From Mycobacterium ostraviense (GTDB taxonomy: Bacteria; Actinomycetota; Actinomycetes; Mycobacteriales; Mycobacteriaceae), in assembly GCF_002705925.1 (NCBI RefSeq), contig NZ_NKRE01000001.1, forward strand, positions 314,119-378,118: a DNA stretch of 64,000 bases, given 5' to 3'. Position numbers and translations under genes: made by a program. Of the stretch, positions 29,373-37,349 are shown one piece after another (the first letter of the stretch is position 1; each line of letters starts with the position of its first letter). The notes beneath the pieces were generated by a model that was given only the letters and a program-made list of their open reading frames with translations, ran no database searches and was not told the origin of the DNA.

Positions 29373-30728
29373 TTGGCGCGTTCTTCGGCCATGACGGACA
29401 ACAGGATCGCCTTTCTCGACCACGCGGCTTTTCTTCGGTTGCGCGCAACCGGTGTTGACACCGTCGGCCAGGTTACCTGGATCTACGATCGCCCGGTTGA
29501 CATGCAACGATTGCGCCGGTTCAACGGCAACCTCGGGCGTGGATGGCTCGGGCGCCGAATCGAGCGTTCCCCGTTACCGTTTGGTCGTCCCCGCTGGGTC
29601 GCATACCACGATGCACCGGAAATCGACGTCGCTCAGTCACCCCGATCTCGCGCTGAAATCATGGGCTGGCTGGATGAGCGTGCGCAGATTCCGGTCGACC
29701 CCGAATGCGGACCTTGCTGGCATCTGGGGGTGCTCCCGCTCCACGACGGTGGGACGGCGGTAACCCTGATCACGTCGCACTCAGTGGTGGATGGCGTCGC
29801 GCTGCATCTGGCTATCCACGAGGCCGTCAACGGCATCACCCGAGATTTCGGCTATCCACCCCCAGGATCGCGCGGTCGTGGGCGAGCGCTGCTTGTCGAC
29901 GTTTGGGACACCGTTCGCGGATTGCCCGAGGTTTTTCGGGCACTGATCGCCTGCATCATGCTCGTCCTGAAACGCGACTCGAGTGCGAAGACACGAACAA
30001 GCACACCGCCGGCGACGTCGGGCCGCAGTGACGAACCAATTGTCTTACCTGCTGTCACATTTTCCTGCGATTTGGCTTCGTGGGATGCCCGGGTACTTGA
30101 GCTCGGCGGCTCCAGTAATTCGCTTTTCGTCGCTTTCGCGACCAGGCTCGCGCAACGCATGGGACGGCTGAGCCCGGCTGATGGCGCTGTCACGATAACA
30201 ATGCCGGTCAATGAACGCAGCGCAGGTGATTTACGAGCGAATGCGCTCACGGCCATTACCTTCCGGGTCGACCCGGACCGCGTGGCAACGGATTTGCAAC
30301 TCATCCGCAACGAGATGAAGCAGAGCCTGGCCGCGCTCCACGAAACCCCAAACGAGCTGCTCAAGCCGCTGCCGCTGGTTCCTTACACGCCAAGGTGGCT
30401 GGCCAGGAAGATGGCAGCACTGGCTCTGGGTAGTTCGGATTTGCCGGTTTGCTGTTCGAATGTCAGGAACCTTAGTCAAGACTTGAACCGTATCGACGGT
30501 ACCGACGCCGACTATTTCTCGGCACGTCTGTTCAATCAAGGTGCTACCAGGCAGAACATCGAGCGGGAAAGCGGCCAGCTGTACCTTTTCTCCGGACGTC
30601 TGAATGGAAAGGCTTTCATCAGCGTATCCTCCTATCAACTTGGCGCGGAGAATTCGAACCGGAAGCTGCGCGGATTAATAGAACAAACGCTCGCAGATTA
30701 TCAGCTAACCGCTGAGGTATTTGGATAG
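29373..30728 (+). CDS. Second condensation/WS-DGAT-like acyltransferase
   Basis: This 451-residue protein has the active-site motif H136-S-V-V-D140-G in ITSHSVVDGVALHL, in the form HxxxDG seen in wax-ester synthase/DGAT and glycopeptidolipid Atf acyltransferases rather than the HxxxD of PapA. VTITMPVNERSAGDLRANAL corresponds to the second half of the fold. The start is TTG 29373 with AAGGAG eight bases before it; a later ATG (MTDNR) lacks that spacing. It lies between the PapA gene and a glycosyltransferase. An acyltransferase that decorates the LOS glycan with a short acyl group is plausible, but acceptor and donor are unknown. Confidence 0.8.
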   Translation: MARSSAMTDNRIAFLDHAAFLRLRATGVDTVGQVTWIYDRPVDMQRLRRFNGNLGRGWLGRRIERSPLPFGRPRWVAYHDAPEIDVAQSPRSRAEIMGWLDERAQIPVDPECGPCWHLGVLPLHDGGTAVTLITSHSVVDGVALHLAIHEAVNGITRDFGYPPPGSRGRGRALLVDVWDTVRGLPEVFRALIACIMLVLKRDSSAKTRTSTPPATSGRSDEPIVLPAVTFSCDLASWDARVLELGGSSNSLFVAFATRLAQRMGRLSPADGAVTITMPVNERSAGDLRANALTAITFRVDPDRVATDLQLIRNEMKQSLAALHETPNELLKPLPLVPYTPRWLARKMAALALGSSDLPVCCSNVRNLSQDLNRIDGTDADYFSARLFNQGATRQNIERESGQLYLFSGRLNGKAFISVSSYQLGAENSNRKLRGLIEQTLADYQLTAEVFG

Positions 30729-30786
30729 CTTGCAGTCACAGCACTGAGGTCGCCCGGGGGCGGGAAGCAAAAGGTAGGGGACGCTG

Positions 30787-32055
30787 ATGAAGTTCGCACT
30801 GGCGATCAACGGCACCCGCGGCGATGTCGAGCCCTGCACGGCTCTCGGGCGGGAGCTGCTGCGCCGGGGGCACGATGTTCGCCTCGCGGTGCCACCCAAC
30901 CTCATCGGTTTGGCCGCAGCGGCCGGACTGGATGCGGTCAGCTACGGGCCGAACACTCAGGCGCTGCTGGACGACGAAGACAATTTGCACGAGTTTTGGA
31001 AGCCACAGACTTCTATCAAATTGGTTCGCGAGGGTATCGCGGACCTGCGTCAGGCCTGGGCCGATATGGCGGCGACGCTGAGATCGTTGGCCGACGGCGT
31101 GGACCTGGTATTGACCGGCATGATCCACCAGGGCATTGCTGCCAATATCGCGGAGTATTACGACATTCGGCTGGCGACGATGCATTTCATGCCCGCGCGG
31201 GTCAATGGCCAGCTCGTGCCGATCTTGCCGGCGCGGTTGAATCGCTCGCTGGTTTCGGCGCTATGGTGGGTGCACTGGCGCATCACAAAGAGCCCTGAAG
31301 ACGCGCAGCGGCGAGAGCTGGGACTGCCGAAGGCAACCGCGTCCTCGTCGTCGCGCATTCTGAGCAGCCGTGCACTCGAGATCCAGGCCTATGACGAGCT
31401 GTGCTTTCCCGGTCTGATTACCGAGTGGGCGCAATGGGCTGACAGGCGGCCGTTCGTCGGAGCCCTGACCCTGGAACTGCCAACGGATTACGACGAAGAG
31501 GTGTTGTCGTGGATTGCCGCCGGTACGCCGCCGATTTACTTCGGCTTCGGCAGCATGCCGGTGGATTCGCCCGCCGACACCATCGCCATGATCGGCGCCG
31601 CCTGTGCGGAATTGGGCGAACGCGCGTTGATCTGCACCGGCCAGAATGACGTCAGCGAGGTCGTGTGCGTGGACCACGTCAAATTGGTGCCCGGGGTAAG
31701 CCACGCAGCCGTATTTCCGGTCTGCCGCGCGGTCGTACACCACGGTGGCGCCGGAACCACCGCCGCCGGCATGCGAGCCGGCATCCCGACCCTGATCCTC
31801 TGGATCTGGATAGAACAACCGATTTGGTTAGCCCAGGTTAAACGGCTCAAGATCGGCTCTGGACGCCGGCTCGCGGCCACCACGAAGGAGACACTGATCA
31901 GCGACCTCCGGGCAATTCTGGCTCCCGAGTACGTCAACCGGGCGCGCGAGGTCGCAAATCAGATGACCAAACCTGGCGAAAGCGCCACGCGGGCAGCCGA
32001 TCTTTTGGAAAATGAGGTGACCCGGAACCAGCCCAGCCCTCGGTTTCGTAGCTGA
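30787..32055 (+). CDS. GT1 (UGT-type) glycosyltransferase, Rv1524/Rv1526c-like
   Basis: A 422-residue GT-B glycosyltransferase of the erythromycin/glycopeptidolipid type. The N-terminal MKFALAINGTRGDVEP loop and GRELLRRGHDVRLAVPP strand belong to the acceptor domain; IYFGFGSMP and AVVHHGGAGTTAAGMRAGIP form the nucleotide-sugar site. It resembles Rv1524 and Rv1526c, which in H37Rv lie between mmpL12 and pks5, but here the gene lies in the island next to ileS. It probably adds a sugar to the trehalose-based LOS core. AGGTAGGGG near 30772-30780 is the ribosome binding site. Confidence 0.9.
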   Translation: MKFALAINGTRGDVEPCTALGRELLRRGHDVRLAVPPNLIGLAAAAGLDAVSYGPNTQALLDDEDNLHEFWKPQTSIKLVREGIADLRQAWADMAATLRSLADGVDLVLTGMIHQGIAANIAEYYDIRLATMHFMPARVNGQLVPILPARLNRSLVSALWWVHWRITKSPEDAQRRELGLPKATASSSSRILSSRALEIQAYDELCFPGLITEWAQWADRRPFVGALTLELPTDYDEEVLSWIAAGTPPIYFGFGSMPVDSPADTIAMIGAACAELGERALICTGQNDVSEVVCVDHVKLVPGVSHAAVFPVCRAVVHHGGAGTTAAGMRAGIPTLILWIWIEQPIWLAQVKRLKIGSGRRLAATTKETLISDLRAILAPEYVNRAREVANQMTKPGESATRAADLLENEVTRNQPSPRFRS

Positions 32056-32200
32056 CTTCGGGCGCCACTGCCAACTCGAACAGGACGACATGACCGCGAA
32101 GCGCTTTTTCAACGACAGAGCCCCGGGCGGTTGCCACCGCTTCCTATGTGTTGGCGCAGTGTCGGTCAGCTGAAAGACGGCGAACGGGAGGAGGGGGCGG

Positions 32201-32923
32201 ATGTGGACCACAGTGCTGATCCTCGGGCTGATCACAGCGACTGAGCCGGTGCGTCTGGGCGTTGCCCTCTTCTTGATCTCGAAGCCGCGGCCAATGGTCA
32301 ACCTGCTCGCTTTCTGGTTCGGCGGAATGGCGACGGGCGCAGCCGTTGCACTCGGCGTTTTACTTCTGCTGCGCGACTTCGCGCATGCCCTCGCCGACAA
32401 TGTGACGTCCCTGGCGGCAAGTTCGACTGTCGGCCACATTCAGGTCGCGCTTGGTGTCGTGGCATTAGTGGTGGCTGCGCTGGTCGCCGCCGGGGTCTCG
32501 GTGCGTTCACCCGCGCTGGTGTCGACCGGCGAATCCTCGGCGGTGCTGGTGCAGGAGCAGCCCTCCCGATTCTCGCGGCTGATGGCAAACGCCCAGGGTG
32601 CACTCGAGGGCGGGTTTCCCTGGGTGGCGTTTGTGGCCGGCCTGAGTTCGGCGGGACCACCGCCGGTGGAGTATCTTGTGGTGCTCACCGCTATCGGCGC
32701 TTCGGGTGCGGCGTTCGGCACTCAGCTCAGCGCGACCGTCGCCTACCTTCTCGTGATGCTCGCGATCGTCGAGATCCCGCTTGTCAGCCACCTGGTCAAC
32801 CCTGAGAAAACCGAAGCCACCATGTTGCGGCTGCGCAACTGGCTACGGACGCATCGGCGCCAGATCCTCTCCGTTGCCTTCGCCGCGGCCGGGGTCGCCC
32901 TGCTGGCAAGCGGCATGAACTGA
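32201..32923 (+). CDS. GAP-family (Sap-like) membrane protein for glycolipid export
   Basis: A 240-residue integral membrane protein with about six hydrophobic segments: VLILGLITATEPVRLGVALF at the start, LAFWFGGMATGAAVALGVLL, VALGVVALVVAALVAAGV, and two more before a C-terminal one. Families such as the sulfolipid-1 addressing protein Sap and the glycopeptidolipid addressing protein Gap share this layout and help bring glycolipids to the surface with MmpL transporters. GGGAGGAGGGGG precedes ATG 32201. In this island it would serve LOS export; MmpL12 is encoded 16 kb away. Confidence 0.85.
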   Translation: MWTTVLILGLITATEPVRLGVALFLISKPRPMVNLLAFWFGGMATGAAVALGVLLLLRDFAHALADNVTSLAASSTVGHIQVALGVVALVVAALVAAGVSVRSPALVSTGESSAVLVQEQPSRFSRLMANAQGALEGGFPWVAFVAGLSSAGPPPVEYLVVLTAIGASGAAFGTQLSATVAYLLVMLAIVEIPLVSHLVNPEKTEATMLRLRNWLRTHRRQILSVAFAAAGVALLASGMN

Positions 32924-32953
32924 ACCCAGCACGCGGGGTTGCCAGCTGAGCCG

Positions 32954-33652
32954 ATGACATCAGAACCCGGCCACCTCGCGCGGTACTACCACCAAGCAGC
33001 GGCAGAGACGTTGCGGCTCATACCCACCGACGCACAACGGGTCCTCGATCTCGGCTGCGCGGATGGATCGTTCGGCATCACGGTCAAAGACCGAACCGGC
33101 GCCGAACTCTGGGGCATCGTGTCCGACGAGCACACCACCCGGCCTGCCAGCGCCGTCATCGATCGCGTTCTCACCGAAGACCTGGAGCGCCAGATCGCCC
33201 AACTACCCGACGGCTACTTCGACGCGGTGATCTGCGTCGACGTATTGGAACGGCTGGTGGAACGGGCGCGGCGCTACGGAAGCTGCGCGCCAAGCTCAAG
33301 CCCGATGGCGTCGTCGTCGCCACGGTTCCGAACTTCCGCTTTCTTCCCACGCTGGGCCAGGTGCTGTTCCGAAAAGACCTCCGCAAGAGGACTTTGGCCC
33401 TTTCGACCGCACCTAAATACGCTTCTTTACCCGCCGGAGCATCGTGCGAATCTTCAAGAAGGCGGGCTTGCGGATACAGCGGATCGAGGGAATCAACGCT
33501 TGGCCCGGCCCGCTGGGCGTGGCGATCGCCGTCGCCAGTTGGGATTCTTCGCCGCCGGCCGATATCTCCACTATGTCTGCGTTGGGTCGCCGGCCGCGCC
33601 GAGACCTAGGCTATTGAGCGTGTTCAAAGCGGTTGCCCGCCAAGTATCGTGA
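32954..33652 (+). pseudogene. O-methyltransferase (LOS type), broken by frameshifts and a stop
   Basis: From ATG 32954 the reading frame gives YYHQAAAETLRLIPTDAQRV, LDLGCADGSFGITV (motif I) and DGYFDAVICVDVLERLVE. Then the homology jumps: ALRKLRAKLKPDGVVVATVP and FRFLPTLGQVLFRKDLRK in a second frame, EDFGPFDRT followed by an in-frame TAA in a third, then RFFTRRSIVRIFKKAGLRIQ beyond the stop. The final YLHYVCVGSPAAPRPR segment is back in the first frame and ends at 33652. At least three lesions mean it is not functional. A second member of the same family at 61632 is also defective. Confidence 0.85.
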
Positions 33653-33683
33653 AGCCCGTCGCACCGCCTCGGAACCGGCTCGG

Positions 33684-34463
33684 TCAGTCCTCGAGCGGGT
33701 GCATCGTGTACGCAGTCGCCGCCTTGCCCCACAGCGGCCGTGACAATGTCCCCGGTGGGAACTGCTTGCGCCAGGTGCGGCCGTGGGTTTTGCGCATCGC
33801 CAGCTCCATGGTCAGGTTTGCGCCCAACAAATAACGCCAACTGCCGAAATGGGTGTTGGCAGTCCTGCGTCCGAAGTGATTGATGTAGGCCATCTCTGTT
33901 GTGTACAAGCCGTATCCGGCTTTCCGGGCACGTAGCTCGAGATCGAAGTCGACCCCCCACCCGTAGCGACCAAAGGTGCGCAGATCCATTCCGCCGACAT
34001 CTTTCCAGCATTCCCGCGACAGCGTCAGCGCCGTTCCCTCCACGACGTTGACGCACCGATATCGCGGTCGGGGAACATAATCCGCGGCGTCCGGCTTCTC
34101 GTCGTCTTCTGCGCAGGGGAAGCCACGGTCGAACATCGGCCCAACGATCCCGGCATCAGCGGGTAGCCGCGGGTCCAGCAGGGCGTCGACGAATCCCTTG
34201 GAGATGCGGGTGTCGTTGTTGAGTGTCATCGCATGGGAATAGCCCTCGGAGAATGCGATTCGGAATCCGAGGTCGCTGCCCCCGGCCCAACCGAGGTTCT
34301 CACCGGGGGTGATGACACGTTCGTTGCTGACTCTGGGATAGTCGCCCCGGTTGTCGACGATCAGATAGTCGGCGCCTTCGCGGTCCAAGTCGCTGACGAG
34401 GTCATGCGTGTACTCATGCTGGCCGAAGACCGGGACCGTGATCAGTACGGACATTTCGGACAT
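33684..34463 (-). CDS. wbbL2: GT2 glycosyltransferase, WbbL2/Rv1525-like
   Basis: A 259-residue GT-A enzyme of the rhamnosyltransferase-like WbbL group. MSVLITVPVFGQHEYTHDL is strand 1, then YLIVDNRGDY, NLGWAGGSDLGFRIAF and TLNNDTRIS, in which the NND plays the DxD role. GWGVDFDLELRARKAGY carries the catalytic region. ATG 34463 was selected; an in-frame ATG three codons later is possible, and the open frame above it has no family similarity. Its length matches Rv1525, which in H37Rv lies between mmpL12 and pks5. It is encoded opposite to the upstream part of the island and downstream of another GT2 gene. Confidence 0.82.
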   Translation of the reverse strand: MSEMSVLITVPVFGQHEYTHDLVSDLDREGADYLIVDNRGDYPRVSNERVITPGENLGWAGGSDLGFRIAFSEGYSHAMTLNNDTRISKGFVDALLDPRLPADAGIVGPMFDRGFPCAEDDEKPDAADYVPRPRYRCVNVVEGTALTLSRECWKDVGGMDLRTFGRYGWGVDFDLELRARKAGYGLYTTEMAYINHFGRRTANTHFGSWRYLLGANLTMELAMRKTHGRTWRKQFPPGTLSRPLWGKAATAYTMHPLED

Positions 34464-34672
34464 GAGGTGACGGTACACTGCCGTCGGCGTCGGGAAGGGC
34501 ACTCCGGAAACAACGGCGCCGAATGCTCGTGGGCAGCCGTGCCGGCACCGCTCCGCTGGCGCCAACTTGCGTCGGCAGACGGCGGCGCACGACCTGCCGG
34601 GACCGCCACATTTGGCTCTCAGCAAATCCCGAGACAAGCGATACACAACAAATGGTGCGCTAGCTAGCTAGT

Positions 34673-35566
34673 CTAGGTGTCCGAGACCGGCTCACCGGCT
34701 CGCAGATCCGGTCTGCGCGCCAACAGTTTCTTCTTGTCGAATTCCTTGGGTTCTCCGAGAATTTGCAGCTGGTGTATGCCCTGTTTGACCGAGTCCTTCA
34801 GTCCCAGCCCGTGCGAGTGATGAACCGTCAAGGCCGGCTCTTGAATAATGTGGTAGCCGCTTTTCAGCATCGACTTTCCCAGAGCCGTATCCTCACCACC
34901 GGCCTGATAGCGATCATCGAAACCGCCCAATTCCTGCCACGCCGACTTGGAGATCATCGCGCCGGTCGCGCTGAGCAGCCCGGGCCCGGTACGCCTCGCC
35001 GGTCGCGCCGGCCGTGCCAGCCACTGATTCATTCCCGTCAGCGCACCCCAGCGCTCCACGAATGATGCGCCCTCGTTCGGTAGCACCACGCCATACGCAC
35101 CGGCGACATCGTTGTTCTTGCTGAAGTGCCGGGCACCGGCGTGCAAGTTATGACTGCTGCTCAGCCGGACGTGGGCCACCGTGACGAACACCACGGCGTG
35201 GCTGGCGGCCTGAACACCCAGGTTCAGCGACTTGGGATACGTAAAGTCGCTTTGGGCCAGTCGCACCAACTCCGCGCCGTAATGTTTCGCCACCTCAGGG
35301 CTCCGGTCGCTTGAGCCGTTGTCGACGACCACGACCTCGATTTCGCGACTGAATTGCTGATTATCGATATCTTCGAAGAGTTTCTCCAATTTGGTCGCCT
35401 CATTGAATACACGCACGACCACGCTGAGGCGCGGATCTTTAGCCGGATCGTCGATCAAGGTTTCTTCGATGCGCCGATCAAGTAGCCCGGTAGTGAGCGA
35501 ACCACCGCATGGAATCAAACCAATGAGATCCGGGTGCAGCAAATAGCGGGCTTTGGTCATGGGCAA
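34673..35566 (-). CDS. GT2 glycosyltransferase (rhamnosyltransferase-like)
   Basis: A 297-residue family 2 glycosyltransferase. RLSVVVRVFNEATKLEKLFE starts the GT-A domain after a 45-residue leader, VVVDNGSSDRSPEVAKHYGA follows, and ATGAMISKSAWQELGGFDDRY with GGEDTALGKSM is the acceptor-side part with the catalytic ED pair. The aspartate triad expected at the first DxD position reads FVTVAHVR here, so the usual DxD (often FLDADV-like) is replaced by VAH. This could alter metal use or mark a changed donor. It has no counterpart between ileS and Rv1535 in H37Rv and is probably LOS specific. Confidence 0.85.
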   Translation of the reverse strand: MPMTKARYLLHPDLIGLIPCGGSLTTGLLDRRIEETLIDDPAKDPRLSVVVRVFNEATKLEKLFEDIDNQQFSREIEVVVVDNGSSDRSPEVAKHYGAELVRLAQSDFTYPKSLNLGVQAASHAVVFVTVAHVRLSSSHNLHAGARHFSKNNDVAGAYGVVLPNEGASFVERWGALTGMNQWLARPARPARRTGPGLLSATGAMISKSAWQELGGFDDRYQAGGEDTALGKSMLKSGYHIIQEPALTVHHSHGLGLKDSVKQGIHQLQILGEPKEFDKKKLLARRPDLRAGEPVSDT

Positions 35567-35800
35567 TACGGTCCCTCTGGGCGAAGTCGTGGCTTCAGCA
35601 ACACTTCAGCAACACTAGTACGCGGGCCCGCCGCGCGTCGGCTATCACCGACGGCTGCGCAAGCGCGCTTCCCAGTACCAGCACGGCCCCGAAGGGTGGC
35701 CGAGTCGCAGAACCACTTCTGCAACCGGGCCGCCCCTCGGAGCCGTCAGCCGGCCACCCGCCGACGCATGCGGCGGGTCGAATGCTCGCTATCCATCGGA

Positions 35801-36049
35801 CTAGGCCCGGACTTCGAGCACACCGATCCGCCACAGCGCGGCGTAGACGTGCCGAATCGGAATGGTCAGCATGCGTGCGGCCCCGTCGACGAGGGGATCT
35901 CCACCGGCGCCGAACGGCGGGTTGGCGACGCGACGCGCCACCTTCGCCTTCGCGGGCGCGGGCGTCTCGATCGGGGCACCCTCGCGCACCACGCGCAGCC
36001 GGGGAGCCGGGGTTGCGGTTACTACTTCGTCGTACAGAACAGCGGTCAT
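35801..36049 (-). CDS. Small conserved protein, Rv1535-like, under M-box control
   Basis: An 82-residue protein that starts MTAVLYDEVVTATPAPRLRV, has a lysine/alanine-rich middle (APAKAKVARRVA) and ends IPIRHVYAALWRIGVLEVRA. The C-terminal amphipathic block might associate with a membrane. Its function is unknown. Size, position upstream of the TetR gene and a magnesium riboswitch in the leader match H37Rv Rv1535. The gap from M-box to start codon is about 315 bases and includes a tandem repeat. Confidence 0.75.
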   Translation of the reverse strand: MTAVLYDEVVTATPAPRLRVVREGAPIETPAPAKAKVARRVANPPFGAGGDPLVDGAARMLTIPIRHVYAALWRIGVLEVRA

Positions 36050-36090
36050 GATCGGCTCCTAGAGGGGAAATCAAAGCTATGGACTATTGG

Positions 36091-36130
36091 ACAGACTTCG
36101 ACAGACTTCGACAGACTTCGACAGACGTAG
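36091..36130. repeat. Tandem 10-base repeat in the leader of the Rv1535-like gene
   Basis: The unit ACAGACTTCG is present three times in perfect tandem from 36091, with a fourth degenerate copy ACAGACGTAG at 36121-36130. It lies about 40 bases upstream of the start codon of the small protein (minus strand) and downstream of the M-box, so it is inside the transcribed leader. Confidence 0.85.
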
Positions 36131-36364
36131 TCCCGTCCCGTAGCGATTCCGATCCAGCGGGGCTGATCTAGGTGTGACGACTCAGCACAGAACGTCGCGC
36201 CGGCGATCGGATCGGGACGAAACAGAGCCCGGATATCGGTCCGGACTGTCACCGGAACTCATGGGTCCCTCACCTCCTCGCGGTCGCGGCACGCGCGGCT
36301 AGCCGCACGTTCTACCTGCACAACGGAGTATCGGAACGCCGACGATCGTCGGAAACCGCACCCC

Positions 36365-36530
36365 TCTCGTCAGAGCTTTGGCACCACACGACGTGTCCGG
36401 TATTCCGGAAGCCACCTGGGCTCAACCCTTAAGCCGGGAGGAGCTGTCCTGACCCGGGGCGTCTTTCGACGTTCGGGGTCAGTGGCCTGTGTTCGTGTAG
36501 CCGCCTCACCTAACGAGGTGCTTACCCGAC
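36365..36530 (-). promoter_or_regulatory. M-box (ykoK leader) magnesium riboswitch
   Basis: Reading the minus strand, the segment begins CACCTCGTTAGGTGAGGC, continues ACACGAACACAGGCCACTG, then AACGTCGAAAGACGCC and GGGTCAGGACAG, and ends with CCAGGTGGCTTCCGG and GTGCCAAAGCTCTGAC. The order of GTTAGGTGAGGC, ACACAGGC, the ACGTCGAAAGACG hairpin and the closing GTGCC-AAGCTCT is diagnostic of the M-box. The family senses Mg2+ and usually shuts off expression when the ion is plentiful. In M. tuberculosis an M-box is known upstream of Rv1535, the counterpart of the gene downstream here. Confidence 0.92.
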
Positions 36531-36656
36531 AGATGATGCACCACCGATGGGAGTCGGTCAAACGAACCCGGCGCCTCTGTCCGAATCTTTACGTATTCGC
36601 TAGGGGCGTTGACAGCAATTCAGCAGGTTTGTATCCCCTGACCTGGCCTTATGCCG

Positions 36657-37349
36657 CTAAAGTCCGGGCCTGTGAATCACGTAAGAATCGGAAGGAGCAA
36701 GGGCTTCGGGTGCCACCCGGCGTGGGCGCAGCCCGTCGAGCACCAGGGAAACGACGAAGTCCGCCACTTGCGCCGCGGTGACTCCGTCGTCGGTGCTCAG
36801 GCGCCGGTGCGCCAATTGGCCCACCAGCGCGGCCAGTGTGTAGGCAACCATCCGGGGCGGGGCCGCCACCACTTCGCCGCGCTCTTGAGCGGCGACGATA
36901 ACGGTTTCGATGTCGTCGATGAACCGTTCGTAGATCCCGCCGAGGTGCTTTTCGAACCGGTCACCCAGCGCGTGGGCGTCGCGGAACAACAGCTTGACGG
37001 TGGCCTTGTCGGCTTCGAAGAACTCGAACGTGGCCTGCACGCCGGCCCGAAACAACGTCTCTCCCCCGGCGCTGTCGGCCGACCCGCCGGGCGCGCCCAT
37101 TGCTCGGGCCAGATGCGCGCGCAGCGCATCCTCTTCTGCCGCCATCAACGAGTGGAACAGATCATCCTTGGACTCGAAATACCAGTAGATCAAGCCGTAC
37201 GCCAGGCCGGCCTGTTTGGCGATGTCCGCGATCGTGGTGGCGTGAAAACCCTTGCGGGCGAAGACATCTTTGGCTGCGGCCATGATCTGGTCCCGCCGTT
37301 GCGACTTGTCCTCGTCACTGACTGCCCGGCGCCGCCGGGTGGTACTCAC
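36657..37349 (-). CDS. TetR-family transcriptional regulator (Rv1534-like)
   Basis: A 230-residue TetR protein. The DNA-binding domain runs from RRDQIMAAAKDVFARKGFHA through TTIADIAKQAGLAYGLIYWY to FESKDDLFHSLM at residues 18-66. The C-terminal ligand domain is helical with no recognised ligand motif. GTG 37349 overlaps the stop of the upstream nitronate monooxygenase gene (GTGA), so both are translationally coupled. The palindrome in the shared promoter at 38496 is a good candidate operator for this protein. Confidence 0.92.
   Translation of the reverse strand: MSTTRRRRAVSDEDKSQRRDQIMAAAKDVFARKGFHATTIADIAKQAGLAYGLIYWYFESKDDLFHSLMAAEEDALRAHLARAMGAPGGSADSAGGETLFRAGVQATFEFFEADKATVKLLFRDAHALGDRFEKHLGGIYERFIDDIETVIVAAQERGEVVAAPPRMVAYTLAALVGQLAHRRLSTDDGVTAAQVADFVVSLVLDGLRPRRVAPEALAPSDSYVIHRPGL

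Noticed and set aside
35534..36130. 198-codon plus-strand frame opposite the Rv1535-like gene
   Set aside because: Arg-rich shadow frame crossing a tandem repeat; the minus strand has the small protein with a riboswitch.
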